Below are positions 47,961 to 61,800 of a DNA stretch of 64,000 nt, in pieces (position 1 is the first letter of the stretch; each line of letters starts with the position of its first letter). This stretch comes from Stichopus chloronotus (Eukaryota; Echinodermata; Holothuroidea; Aspidochirotida; Stichopodidae): positions 8,613,218 to 8,677,217 of the forward strand of contig CM037837.1 in the NCBI GenBank assembly GCA_021234535.1, given 5' to 3'. The translations under genes and the position numbers were made by a program. The notes under the pieces are model-generated. The model worked only from the letters and a program-made list of their open reading frames with translations. It did not search any database and was not told the DNA's origin.

Positions 47961-50900
47961 TCATGACTCAATCTCCTGCTACCATTTTGAATTTCACACC
48001 ATCTGTACTTTCACTGTAAAGTCAAATTAGCTGGAGAAAAAAGTGTGGTGTTCATGGTACAATTCTGAGCTACCTAAGCTAATCGTGTGTTTTTTCTAAG
48101 TCAGTTCTGTGTTAAAAAGGTTTCTGGTTATTTGTTGTAATGTTATAAGGCTTCTGGCTGCATTGGTGACTTTCAAAGTTACTTCTACACTCAGGAGCTA
48201 CAGTATTTACTTGCTTATACCGACAACGAGACGAAATTTAATGAACATCTGGCCTGGTTAGAGTAAACCATATTATTTACCTTGCCACCCTCTTAAAGAT
48301 CAGATAAGTTAAAAACTAAACTGAAATAAAGTAGGCCTAGCTCACTGACTAAAATGTTGTGTACATGTGTGAGCAAAGTTTCAAAGTGGCGAGCTAAACA
48401 CAATTGATGTAATGATGCTTTGACATTTCATAATGCATCGTTATGTTTGTGGTACAGCAGGATGACACAACCAATTGCCCCACTGATTTATACACAGGCG
48501 AAAATATAAAAGTAGTGTGATCATGGAAGAGCTGTACCGTAGAAGTCGACATTGTATTAAGCTACCATTTGCTGGAATGCTAACACAATGACCATAAACT
48601 ACCTCACCATGCACTACCTCTGATTTCAAAGATGTCAGGCTTTAGGTATTCAATCTCTTTGAAGACTGTCGAAGTGAGTAATATGATTCAAATAAAACTT
48701 TCTCACTTAAAACCGAAATTATTTTGTAAAATATGTCTAAACTTCCTGACCGCTATAAATGAAACCACTTTTCATGTATCACACCACCATTAAATATTTC
48801 CATTGACTTATACACCAACTGACCACACCCCAGGGGCAACCCAATCATAATGATGAGGTTCACAACCAACCCTCTATTATCGTAAAGTTCACACTATCTG
48901 TACTTATCTCTCTTAAAGTGTTGCTTTTTTTTTTAATTCAAATGAGATTAAAATCAGCAACCAACTGAAGCAAATGGTGGTATACATGGTACCATTTTGG
49001 AACTTATTTTCAACAAATTTCTTACTAACATAAGTAACCTTTATGAAAATTTCTCATACAATTCTGTGAGATTCGAATGTGAATTGCACTGATTCCGTGG
49101 AAATGTTTTGAGAATCGAGGTCTCTTGTTTTGAGGTTATGCTAATATTTTTGTTTAAGCTTTTGGTATGTTTTTTTTCATAAGCATTTGTCAGCACTAGC
49201 ACGGCGGGGAAGAACATTCAACGTTAAACTGAGCAGGTCACGGTGGGTAAAGGCTGCAAGAGAAAGAAATAACTTCAAATAAGTAAATTGTATGAGAATG
49301 AGGTCTAACGAAAATTGTACTGACGAGATCATAGGAGAATTGCATAGGATCCCTGGCATGGAAAATGTGCTGTACATGAGCTCGGGTTAAACAGTTTGAG
49401 ACGTTGTAAGGTAAGATACACTTAATTGCTCCATTGACGTACACACTAAATCGTAAAAAATAATGTGGTTTTTAAAGTCTTGTGGAAGTTTTTGCCATGT
49501 ATGATCTACCACTCTATGGAAAGCTGACAGTTTGCGGTTTCACGACACTGTACCAATTTTCAGTAACTTCACTAGGGTTAAACTTTTAGCTACAGGTCAA
49601 CAAAGTTTTCGGGGGGAGGAAAGAGGTTTTAGGTAAATTCTCCCCCCCCTCCCCCACCGGGATGAAAGTGTGTAAAAAGGTGTCGATTGCCTCAATTTTC
49701 ACACTTTACGCGATTAAATCCTCCTGATTCGATATGAAAGTCACAAAAAGGACTTATCTGGTGAGGTGTTGAAAAAGATCTACCGCCTTTCACCGACGGT
49801 GGTGAACACTTGACCTCTTGATCACTTTGAAGAGAAATCTCCCAACTGCATGTTATATTAGTGTATGCTATACGATACCATGGATAGCCATGAAATGATC
49901 TACTCCCTCCTGTGAGATTCTGTACTGCGTAATTTTAACGAGATCATATCTATGAATGCAGACTATGAACAAAAAAGTATCATGCAAAGTTGAGAGAACC
50001 CCTTAAGCCTTTTACCATAACTGCAGTTTTTATAACAGTTGCAGGTCACTATTCACTACAAAACGTATATTGTTATATAGTTATTGGTTTATTGTAGAGG
50101 TTAAAAAGTACTTCAGATGAAGAAAGCAACCAGCTTCAATAAGCAGGGAGCTCATATCACTTAACTTCAATAAGGAACAGGCTCATTGTAAGAACAAACA
50201 ATATGGGAGTAAGATTCTTAGATTAACTTTTGTACTGTAGGCAGGAGCTGCAATATTTACTTTGTCACACTTTAAAAAAAAAGCAGATACGTTAAGCACT
50301 GCCCTAAGGTAAAGTCGCTCATTGACTTAAATTTGTCCAGATGTTTGAGCCATGCTATTGCTTACAAAAGTCAACCTCACTGTCATCGTCCTATCTCAAG
50401 GTAACCTCATTGAACATGCACTCGTGCCTTGACATTTCGCTCTGCAAGGTCGATTAAAGATTTAGTTTTGTGGTATAGTACCATACCACTACAACTGTCT
50501 TACGCACTAAATGGTAAAAGTAATTTGGCTTTGCACTTTCCCGAACCTTAGTTGGTGTGTTATAGCGAACTTGATTAAGCTTGCCAGTCACTTGTACTTT
50601 TCTGTACCTTATAGTTGATTTATTTTTAGCCATAGTGAGCATCAAACTTTTCCAAAGTGAGTAAAATACCGCCAAAAAACACTCCACCAAAAAATTCCAC
50701 CACCAGGCAAAAACGGCCACGATATTTCAAGAATCACACTAATTGCCTCCGTTTTCATAGTACATGCACATTAACATGCCTGCTTCATAGTCCATCTAAA
50801 AGACAGCGGTATATTATTGAAAAATATGGCAAAAAGTTGCCAAAAGGGACACCATGTTTACCACTTGCGTACAAGTCAGGTATAACACGTGACCTTTTAT

Positions 50901-51170
50901 ATTAACACATTACTAGCCACTTTTCAAGGGTTCCTCAAAAATACAGTTACTGTTGGTGTGTCATATCAACATTAGGGCCCACTATTTGTGATAACAACAT
51001 TGACAGCCTGGTCCTATCATGAGACTTTAAAATTGTAATATGTCGACCACACAGATGTTACACCGGTATCAAACTGAAGAATAAGGCAGTTCTTGGATGC
51101 ACTTTAAAATAAAGTAGGAATAACAGCACATCCTACTTTAAGGTTTCAAATACTGCTATCTTGTGGTATC
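47961..51170 (+). repeat. Further diverged units of the array
   Basis: Contains module B-like sequence (48,020-48,340). It also has pieces matching the 4.66-5.39 kb element (50,725-51,150) and array words such as GACATTTCGCTCTGCAAGGTCGATTAAAGATTTAG (50,430). No gene recognised. Divergence is high, so unit borders are not clear. Confidence 0.55.
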
Positions 51171-52470
51171 ATCGGGGTACATTTCCACTCCGAAGGGACG
51201 TTTTTGAGGTCAGCTGCCCCTTTCCCCCCACTTAAAATGTCAGCTTTTATATGTTTGGTGATGACTTTCTTTTGCTACTTCCACTCTTAGTTTAATCCGC
51301 AGACTCAGTTGGTTGAATTTTTCCGACGAAGGTTTTATTAATTTTAAACCTATGACTTAAAATGACCTTGACCTATACCAAACACAATAGGCTTAGTACA
51401 CTCAATGTGTTTAACCCACATACCATATACGAATCCACGCCTCTCTTCTGGGGATTATCGTGTCACAAGCAAGTGTCATACACACATATACCCAAATATG
51501 TACACACACACACCCACTCAAAAACCCTTACATACCAACATGTAACACATAACAACATAGGCTACTATTACCATTGAAGCCAAGAACTGCTTTGAAATAA
51601 AGTTATAACTTAAATCATTTTGTGAGATGTGTAGACAACGTCGTTTCAAATTCCGGTCTCACCATCCTATGTTAATAAGACAACTGCGTTTAATTTGTAC
51701 TGGTGGCTTGAAACGTCACTAGGGCTATACGAAGCACTTGAAAGATTCAGTTTTTGTGCCACGGTAACCCTGCCACATTCGATCGCCCCATCGACGTACT
51801 CACTAAATTGTAAAAGTAACGTTGTCGCTGAGCCATTGTATGACTTTTTGTGTTGTATTTAGCTACAATTCGCTGGAAAGCTCACATATTTCCCTGTATA
51901 TGATCATGGCACTTGCATTTCCCCGTACCTCAGTTAGTGAGTTTCAGCTAGATGTCATCACTCTTCAGTCTGGATTTCACACGATTTAAATTTCACACCA
52001 TCTGTATTTTTTTATCAAAGTATGTCTTTCTGAAATAATTGTAACGTTTATTTTGAAGACAAATAAAATCAGCATGAATAAGTTGGTCTGTAAGGGCATT
52101 TTATGTTTCCACAAATCCAAATGATGCACTACTGTGAAAAAATAATGTGTTTAAAACTGCTACAAGCAGAAGTTAATTATTGAGGTACACATGGTGCCAT
52201 TTTGAACTTAAAGCTAATTTCATACTATACTTACGTAATCTTTATGAAATCTTTTCACACTATGAAAACTCCTTGGACTTTTGTAATATTTATGGACATT
52301 GCATGAGATATCACCAGAATGATCTATCTAATGGTTGCTTTGAGGTATTGTTTGATACTTTTGTTGTTTATCTTTTTATCATATCTTTGATACTCAGTTT
52401 TTCAGTAACGGAAGAGCAGGTCAACACTAGACATGTCACTCTGAGCAAAGATTGGAAAATATAGAAATAA
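51171..52470 (+). repeat. Array module E, copy 1 (partner 59,510-60,786)
   Basis: Starts at ATACTGCTATCTTGTGG, passes CACATACCATATACGAATC, CTTCTCTTCTGGGGAT, GTGTCATACACACATATACCCA, GAAACTTCACTAGGGCTATACGAAGC-type blocks, and ends with TTTGTTGTTTATCTTTTTATCATATC and GGAAGAGCAGGTCAACACTAGACATGTCAC. Copies share gene-free sequence only. Confidence 0.85.
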
Positions 52471-52484
52471 ATTGTATGAGACTG

Positions 52485-53830
52485 AGATGTCACTGGAATT
52501 GCACTGGTGAGATCTCATGAGCTAGTGTATGACATCACTGTATGAGCTCACATGGATTACTTTTTAAGGTATAAGACTTGCCCGAGTTCATCTCCTCATT
52601 CGTGGGTGTGACTTACATGTATATAGAGAGCGACGCTGGACGAACGAAGTATGGAGTAACCTTCCTTGTAAGCATTTTATCCAATACTGTTTAAAAAACA
52701 GAATCAGGTGACGGCATAATTTATAATTCTACCTACTTCTGGGTTTATTTTAGGGTTTTTAAGTTCCTCTGGATGGCAAAACCATCAGGCTTAACCAGTC
52801 CCCTGAATAGTAACAAGAGGCAATAGTAGCAAGATTTATAAACGTCTATTCTGTAATGTTTTAATTATTTTGCCACCTCTCAAAGATCAGATAAAGTTAA
52901 ATAGTCTGAACTAATGTAACAAATTGACTTCTATTTTGCAACCACTGCGTTTCAAAGTTCTCTTTCATCATCACACCCACGCAAATAGCTTTGACTTATA
53001 CGGATGTCTTGACCCTTCACTGCGTAAAGTTGATAAGAGGGGTTTTTTTGTGGTTGACAGTAGCATATCATTCTCAATAGCAACTCTAGATGGACTTATG
53101 CACTAAATTGTATCAGTCTTGTGGTCAATGAAGCCTTGAAGAACTTTCAACAAGAAATTACGCGACCACTCATTGAAAAATAAACATTATGAACATTCAT
53201 GGCACTTGGATTTTCTTCGTAAGACTTATGCTAAACGGTGATCACAGTTTTATGAGACAGTTTAGTCACTTACAGTTTTTCTTACCTTAAATAGGGTTTC
53301 CTAGTTAGCGGCCATCCAATTTTGCTGTTTTAGGTTTTTCCAAAGAGATCAGTCTTGTGGTCAATGAAGCCTTGAAGAACTTTCAACTAGAAATTACGCG
53401 ACCACTCATTGAAAAATAAACATTATGAACATTCATGGCACTTGGATTTCCTTCGTAGGGAAGACTTATGCTAAACGGTGATCACAGTTTTATGAGACAG
53501 TTAAGTCACTTACAGTTTTTCTTACCTTAAATAGGCTTTTCTAGTTAGCGGTCATCCAATTTTGCTGTTTTAGGTTTTTCCAAAGAGATCACAATGGCTA
53601 AAAAATACTCTACCAGCTCAGAAAGGTCATGAAATCCTCAGAATCACTTTGATAGCCTCGATGTTCATACAATATACACTTCAACTTGATTTCGTTTACA
53701 TTCCACAAGAACAATCAAAAAGAATTTGGTAAAACGTGCAAAACTTGCCAACCTAGAAATCACCAGGTAAGGACTCCTGACACATATAAGCGCCATCTGG
53801 TGTATTATTCATCTATTTAATTAGTGGGGT
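52485..53830 (+). repeat. Array module D, copy 2, with internal 236-240 bp tandem duplication
   Basis: The stretch 53,115-53,350 is repeated at 53,351-53,590 with very few differences (CGACCACTCATTGAAAAATAAACATTATGAACATTC is in both). The near-identity contrasts with the more diverged D copies, so this duplication is recent. The other D copies have the block once. Confidence 0.85.
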
Positions 53831-54119
53831 GAAATGATGGGTGAAAGGTAGTCCCACTTCTCAAGGAGGCACTTGCAGTGAAATAGCAGTACTCAGAAGA
53901 CTCTACTTTTCTCAATTTTCTCATTTATCTCTTTCATGGCTAACTTTCCTTCCACCTTCCTGAATTCCACACCATCTGCACTTTGATATTGAGGTATCTC
54001 TTTTCTGTAACATTGAGGGATTCAGCGAGGGAGAACAACTGGGCCAGGCCATGGCCCCATTTAATGATTGAAATAATAACGGAAAACGATGGTTTTACAA
54101 GAAACTTAACTTCAAAATT

Positions 54120-54530
54120 TTAGACTTTCGTTGGATTAAATGACATCTGATGGTCCAATTTGACGAGAGACTCTTTTCCAGGGGGACACCCCTCCCCATA
54201 GATCGTTCCCCCATAGTCCCCATCGTCCCCCCATAGATGGTTAGCATTCAGGCTCTGTAGTGTTATTGACTTGCTTATACCAACAACAAGACGTGGGAGC
54301 AAAATTTAATGAACATCTGTCCTGGTTAAAGTAAACCATATTATTTACTTTGTCACTCCCTTAAAGGTCAGTTAAGTAAAAAAAAACTGCTCTAACTCTG
54401 TAACTTAAAAAAGCAACCGCGTTTGACTTGTACTGATGGCGTGACATTTCATTTTGCAGGGTCGATTAAAGATTTTTATTATTTTTTTTTCGGGGGGGGT
54501 AACATGTCACAACCAATAAACCCAATGACA
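54120..54530 (+). repeat. Array module with GGGGGACACCCCTCCCCATAGATCG block and module B, copy 2
   Basis: The first part (about 53,860-54,240) matches 63,030-63,400 closely, including GTCCAATT, GACTCTTTTCCAGGGGGACACCCC. It is followed by module B (54,270-54,530) joined directly to module C. Confidence 0.75.
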
Positions 54531-55390
54531 AGAGTCTGCGGTATCTTGGCGTACCCCACTTCCCTCCGGAATGAAGGTTACCTCACTGGGTCCATGAAAC
54601 AAAATTTGCCACAAGACAGCAGTATTTGTGTGCATTACACATTACAAAGGTATAAAAGCTTACACCATAACTAGAATAAATACCATGTGACACCTTTCCA
54701 TCCGACAGCTCTTGCCCCCTCCCCCACATAGAGTGGTAGGCTTACAGTGTGTTGTTGATTTCAGTCAATGACTGTTTTTGAAGACTGCAAAACAGATTTT
54801 GAAAAATAGATTTATAAAATATAAATGCTGATACAGTAGCTCGTTACAAAGTACTGGCTGACATCCCTAAAAACATAGTGGAACATCCCTCCCCCTGCAT
54901 TATTATCTCCTGAGTTCTAACCCATTAGAGTGCATAGCCACACTTTGCAAATTGAAGCAAACATTACCATGTGCGTGTTTATTGAAAATACAAGAGACAA
55001 ATGTTACAAACATTGTCCTTTGCAACTGTTTACTATATTGTACATTGTGCACACTGAACTATGTGTATTAATTTCATGTTGGATAACCAGAGTCGACTCA
55101 TCCACTTTTATAGTGTTAACAAATTCACATGTTTTTGTGTATGGCACCAAGTAACATTAACCATGGTACAGACGCAAATGCATACAAAATACCACACCAG
55201 TATGAACTCAGTACACATCAGGGTCTTTGTGACCATAAATTTATATATTTTTTGTAATCAGGAATAGTTTTAATTTTGAGAAATGAAATTAGATTGTAAT
55301 CTCTTATATCTGATCAGAAATATTGGTCATCTCCTTCTTTTGAGCTTCCACTGTACAACACATAAACACACAAAGTGACATTAAGCACAC
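54525..55390 (+). repeat. Array module C, copy 2
   Basis: Partner of 45,400-46,290. Here module B runs directly into C without the 1.5-kb insertion seen at 43.8 kb. Confidence 0.85.
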
Positions 55391-55639
55391 GCCCACATAC
55401 AAATAAATAAACCAAGAAATCAATATTTTATACTGAAATCAAAACAGGACATGCATAAAATACCTGTGCATGCTTATTATGACATCTTGTGAACTAGTGA
55501 TATCTGTCGGTAATCCTACAGTAAAATTGCTTACTGTATATGGTACAACAGACAAAAAACAATATCTCACCATACAAGCCCCGCATAATCCCCCTCCCCC
55601 CACACCATCCGTGGGGGCACCACTACGTAAAAACAGTTA

Positions 55640-57720
55640 GAGGTGACACAGGTATAAAAAAAATCAATTTAGCACCGTAATTGGCAAACTTAGAGAAGGG
55701 CTGGTAAAAGGGTAACTAGAACTGCATTTGCCCACAAATACCCAGAATTGTAGTGCCTGGTAGGGAAGTCCTTGTTGTTGAGAGGAAGCCAGTCTTCGTC
55801 GATCTACTCCTCATAGGAGCATCGTTTTTTTGGGGAAAGGAGTGCCGTTTTCTGTTGGCCCCTTTCCCAATCCATTCTTCTTCTTTTTTATATCACGCTG
55901 GACGAAACAAAAATTCCATTGGATCTCTCTCACAATGTTGTAAAATTGCCGACGCTTATCGTTATACCGTATGTCGCACAAGACTGTACTGCTGTGAGTT
56001 ATAAAGAGTACTCTAGTAATACCTATATATTTGTCAAAACTGTCTTTCTGTTTTACCACTGAAATAGAACATGAGAACAGTACATGATTCTGTAGAAGGA
56101 CGTCATGTTGTAGCCACTTAAAAGCAGTGAGGCAGCACACGATTCTGTGACATCATAGTTAAACACAATGGCGCTGTATGTCACACCAACTTGGAAACAA
56201 CACTGACAATCCACGTTGATCACCTCACTGGGAAAGGCCGAACCACATTTCATGACGTTTTCTGGAAATTTATCCGCAGGGCGCTCTCACCACTTTAACT
56301 CATTAAATCGTTCATTTAGTTGTGGCATTTGCTTTTCCTTAGTAGATTTTGGTTTGAAGACGACCGTGGCTCGCACCATACTGCTATTGCTAGGTCGAGC
56401 ATGCATATTTGTATGATCTAAGTTACATTACGCGCAGGATAGGCGTTATGAGCCGTGCAAGGCTTAAAAAAAATAAAGAATTAGGCATTCAACCGATAAT
56501 GACAAGATTGTAGTGTGGCGCAGTACAATAACAAGTATAGATATAATTTAAACTGCACTGCATGAATTGAGCTTAAATGTTCCTAACAAGGGTTAGTGCA
56601 TTTGAAGCAATATATCGGAAGTGTATGCATTGACAGCATCGATATTGTTCTTTGCTTTGCAACTCTTGTAAAGATCAGATAACTTAAAACTGCTCTGAAA
56701 TCAAGTTACTCATTGGCTCATTTTGATCATATGTTTGAGACAGGTTTCAAAATCCGTGTCAGCGTGTCAGCGTGTCATCTTTAGCCACCCGCGTTTGACT
56801 TGTATGGATGCGTTGACTTCTCACTGTGCAAGATCGATAAGAAGTTTGGTTTTGTGGTACAGTAGCATGTAACTCGCAATAGTCCCATTGACTCACACGC
56901 ACTAAATTAAAAGTTTTGTGTTCACTTAAGTTTTGTAGAAATTATTTCATCCGTACATTCAGCTACCACTCATTGGTGAGTTAACACAGTGACTATTCAT
57001 AATGGCTCTTTGCAATTGAACTAATTTTAATTAGTTGGTAAGACTTTTCGTCAGCGGTCTTCACAGCTTGGTGAAACATTTGATCACTTACACTTTTCCT
57101 TACTTTTGTTGGTGTGTTTACTTAGTACGATGTCGTCAAATTTTTTAGGTGTTCTAAACTGAGCAAAGGAGCTCAAACAAAATTTGCACCATTAGGCAAA
57201 AGAAGGTCCTAACATCTTCAGAATCACATTAACTGGCAAGATTTTCATACAACTTTACTTCAACTGGAACTTCTTCTTGATAACTACAGTAACGGCCAGG
57301 CCAACTTATGACTCTTTCAAATTTTCACATGTCGACCACACAAGTGTTGAACAAGAAGGTCACAGGTGTTTCCACCTCTCGAAGAGGAAGTTCTTTTAGT
57401 GAAATCTCAGTATTCCACTTTCAATTGTCCCATATATAGCTCGAAATATCATTCTACCATTCTGACTTTCACACCATCTGTACTTCGATATTAAAGTATC
57501 TATGTCTTCAACACTGACGGATCTTGGGGTGGGAACTGAGCCCGACCATGGGAGCATTCATGGGGAATCGAAAAGGAAAATTACAGTTCTTAGAAAACAT
57601 TTAACTTCACAATTTTACACTTTTGTTCTATGTAATTACATCTGGGGGGCATATTTCCTTAGAGAATATTTTTAGGGGGACACCCTCGTCTTTAGATCGC
57701 TCTCCTTTTCACCATCCCCC
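55640..57720 (+). repeat. Array module A, copy 2
   Basis: Partner of 41,440-43,100, with about 780 extra bases at roughly 55,700-56,480 that have no match there and no recognised gene. Confidence 0.75.
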
Positions 57721-57729
57721 CACTTTTAC

Positions 57730-59154
57730 CCCTACTCCCGGGTTTATTTGTAGACTTTCACAATTAGCTCCACAGTACTACTGGATTGTTCACAGCAAGA
57801 ACAAGGCGTGGGAGCAAAATTTGATGATCATCTGTCCTGGGTAGAGTAAACCATATTATTTACTTTGTCACTGTCTCAAAGATCAGATAAGTTAAAAGAA
57901 ACTGTTCTAACTCTTTACCTTAAAAAAAGCAACCGCTTTTTGCTTGTACTGCATGGTGGATATGACATTTCATATGCAAGGTCGATGAAAAAGTTTTATT
58001 TATTTTTTTTCTTTTGGTAACAGCATGTGACAACCAACAGCTCAACTGACTAACACATGATTAATTGTAGAAAGTAGAGTGGTCAATGAGGCCTTGTATA
58101 TGTTGTGACACTGTATAAAGAGACAAGTAATTTGTGACATCTTGGCTTACTCCACTTAGCCCAAATGTTTTGAACCCTGATACATACCTAGACTATGACC
58201 GTGAGTCAGGAAATAAGTGTCAGCTGTTACCAATAAAGTAGTATCGCCTTCAGAGTCTCTTAAAATACCCATTTGACGGGAACATGCACCCTACTGAGTG
58301 CGTTGATGAGACTTAAAGTGAAAGTAGCCGTTACATTTAAAAGGGGGTACATTTAAAATATGCAAATATTTAATATACAAATATTCAAATTCAATGCAGG
58401 TTGTTAGATATAAGTCTTGAGAGGAGCTCTAAACAAGACACTGAATTCTTCCAGGATTCATGTAAGTAAGGTATATTCCTTTATTCATCTTAACAGTGCT
58501 GGAGGGGGGGGGGGGGGTAACATTAACATCATACAAATTGCAATCTTATGCTTCTGCTAAACTTGACTTTTTGGGGCAAACTTTCATCCTACCCTTGGGA
58601 CTTTCTCAAGCCCTTGATTATCATAAAAACATCTTTAGAATAATCATTGCACTAATTTTCACAGCATTTTTCGTCACTTATTACAGTATATGTAAAATTA
58701 ATGACACTTTCATGTTACAGAGCAAAATTAGTTGTGCAGCAAGTCATTTGAGCAATTATTGGTCTGCCAAAATTATGTGCTACTAAAGAAAAGAAAATCT
58801 TAAGTAACACAACAGCAAACACTGTATCCCATTCTCCTGTATTTCATGGGGATGAGAATTCATTATACCAGTGACAACGTACAGTCAGGGAAAGAGTTGA
58901 GTGCGTTATCTAAGTTCTGGAGCACAGCCTATGCATGTAGCATGGCAAGCCTTGCTCTGTTTATCATTGGAGGTGGAGTTGGAGTAAGGATGTAGTCTAC
59001 TAGAGGGTAGGACATTAATTTTGCATGATGTCTTTTCATAACTATTAGGTCTATGAAAAAAGAAGCAATTTATACAAGGATTTTAGGAGGCAGGAGATCT
59101 ATAGTGCTTCAACTGGTGAATTGACCTGGAAGGGGTGGGTGTGTGGCATGTCAG
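57730..59154 (+). repeat. Array module B, copy 3, and unassigned array sequence
   Basis: 57,760-58,060 is module B. From about 58,100 the similarity weakens. A 14-16 base G run lies at about 58,504. No gene recognised up to 59,150. Confidence 0.55.
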
Positions 59155-59640
59155 GTATTTCTAACCAGTTATCGTGTCACCTTTTATTTGTTTTTGTAAT
59201 GTACACCCATAATGCTATCGTGTGGCAAATTGTGGTCCATGGGCTCACTCGCTTAAAATTTTCGCGCCGAAGGGACTGAGAGGGGTACCTTTCTATTTTT
59301 GAGGGATTTCAGCTGGTATTTTTTAACCAGCGATGGTGTTAACTTTCATATTTTCATTACATACACCAACACTGCTCTTTTGTGGCAAATTTTGGTCCAT
59401 GGACTCAATGGGGTACGTTTTCCCGCCGAACGGTACTTTTCCATTTTGAGGGGTGTCAGTTGGGGTTTTCCAACCAGTTATCGTGTCTGCATTTATATTA
59501 ATAATGTTTACCAATACTGCGATCTTGTGGTTTCATCGGGGTGAATCGATGGGATGTCTTTGAGGTCAGTTGCCCCTTTCCGAACGCTTAAAATGTCAGC
59601 TTCTATATCTTTGGTAATGAATATCTTTGGCAACTTCCTC
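59155..59640 (+). repeat. Degenerate tandem repeat, about 150-170 bp, three copies
   Basis: The word AACCAG(T/C)(T/G)AT(C/G)GTGT recurs near 59,163, 59,325 and 59,472. Each is followed by a TTTTGTGGCAAAT/CTTGTGG block, GTCCATGG.CTCA, then GCCGAA(G/C)GG and a GAGG..TTTCAG/GTCAGTTGG block. The third copy leads into module E. Confidence 0.65.
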
Positions 59641-60786
59641 TCCAAGTCTAATCCATATACTAGGTGGATTGAAATTTGCCGCCGAAGGTTTTATCAAGTT
59701 TAGACCTTGACATCAAATGACCTTGACCTTCACCAAACAATAGGCTTCATGCACTCGATGTGTTTAACCCACATACCATATACGAATCGACGCTTCTCTT
59801 CTGGGGATATCGCGTCACAAGCAAGTGTCATACACACATATACCCACCCTTGTACACACGCACACACACACACACACACACACAAACACCATTACATACC
59901 GACACACGTATAACAACATAGGTTACTATTACCATTGAAGCCAAGAACTGCTTTGAAGTAAAGTTATAAATTGAATCATTTTCTGAGATGTTTAGACTAC
60001 GACGTTTCAAATTCCGGTCTCACCATCCTAAACTGATTGTTAGCCAACCGCGTTTGATTTGTACTGTTGCCTTGAAACTTCACTAGGGCTATACGAAGCA
60101 CTTGAAAGATTCAGTTTTTGTGCCACAGTAGCCTGCCCCATCTGATCGCCCCATCGACGGACTCACTAAATTGTAAAAGTAATGTCACTAAGCAATTGTA
60201 TGACTTTTTGTCATATATTTAGCTACCATTCGCTGGAAAGCTCACATATTTCCCCGTACCTTAATTAGTGTGTTTTTCACACGAGGTTTTCACACGATTT
60301 TCACACGATTTAAATTTCACACCATCTGTATTTATTATCAAAGTATGTCTTTCTGAAATACTTATAACGTTTCTTTTAAAGGAAAATAAAATCAGCTCGA
60401 AGTTGGTCTGTTACGGCATTTTTTGTTCCCCAAATCCGAATGATGCACCACTGTGAAAAAGAAATTTGTTTAAAGCTGATATCAGCAGAAATCAGTTGAT
60501 GAGGTACACACAGTACCATTTTGAACTTAAAGCTAATTTCCTACCTAATTGAAGTAACCTTTATAAAATCTTTTCACTCTATGAAAACTCTTTGGAATTT
60601 TAAAAGATTTATCCGCATTGTATCAGATCTCAAGAGAATTGTGTTCCTAATGGTTGCTTTGAGGTATTGTTTGATACTTTTGTTGTTTATCTTTTTATCA
60701 TATCTTTGATACTCAGGTTTTCAGTAACGGAAGAGCAGGTCAACACTAGACATGTCACGCTGGGCAAAGATTGGAAAATATAGAAA
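59510..60786 (+). repeat. Array module E, copy 2
   Basis: Partner of 51,171-52,470. It contains a longer (CA)n run (about 59,858-59,884) than the other copy, and ends at TTGGAAAATATAGAAA, where the inverted composite repeat begins. Confidence 0.85.
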
Positions 60787-61800
60787 CAAGATGGCAATCC
60801 ACGGAGTTGCGTATCTCATCGCCAACATGCACTTTGATTTCAATACAGGGCCTGCACATGGGAATTTGTAATAGTTTATTGCCAAGTACTTACAACACTT
60901 AAAGTTAATTGATCTAATAGTTCTCAAGATATGCTGGAAATATAAATTTAGTGGCAAAATTGCCTTTTTTTCAAAGAACAGCAAATTTTACCCTCTTTAC
61001 TACAAAAGTGATATACCTGGAATATTTCATTCTCAAGTAAGTTTTTGCAAAATTTTGCATTAAATGCTCAAATACTTCTCAAGATATGCTGGAAATAGCA
61101 ATTTTGGGGCAAAATTGGCCTTTTTTCTTTCTTAAAAATCAGCAAATTTGACTCGATTTACCATTACAGTAATATTATGTTGAAGAATTTGTTCTCAGGT
61201 AAGTACTTACAAAACTGTAAGTTAATTGATCTAATAGTTCTCAAGATATGCTGGAAATACAAATTTTTGGGCAAAACTGGCTTTTTTCTCAAAAATCAGC
61301 AAATTTCACTCTCTTTACTACAAAAGTGATATACCTGGAATATTTCATTCTCAAGTAAGTTTTTGCAAAATTTTGCATTAAATGCTCAAATACTTCTCAA
61401 GATATGCTGGAAATGGCAATTTTGGGGCAAAATAGACCTTTTTTTCTACAAAATCAGCAAATTTGACTCGATTTACCTTACAATTAATACTTCTTGCACA
61501 TATTGGCATCATGCACAACCTTAACAAGTTTCAGCTTAATGGCTCATATGTTTTCAAACTATTCTGGAAAAACCACAATTTGGACAGGTCCGGACGCACG
61601 CACACACACACACACACGAACACACACACACACCCTCGCACACGCACACGCACACGGGCACACATATTGGCATGGACACGTTTTCATTTATACCACCCAA
61701 CAGGACCCTCCTGTACCCATGGTCACTCATGGTCACTCATGGGGCACCCCTGGGTGTCGCTACTCATCCACTCCAAGCGTTTCCATGGCTACTGTATGAC
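60787..61800 (-). repeat. Composite dispersed repeat, inverted copy of 29.14-31.44 kb
   Basis: Reverse complement of the intron 7 element. The monomer word CAAGATATGCTG starts at 60,925, 61,080, 61,242 and 61,398 (steps 155, 162, 156). A (CA)n tract lies at about 61,597-61,660, and the far end carries CACGTTTTCATTTATACCACCC and GCACCCCTGGGTGTCGCTACTC. It ends by about 61,795, where module D resumes. The insertion interrupts the array. Confidence 0.8.
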
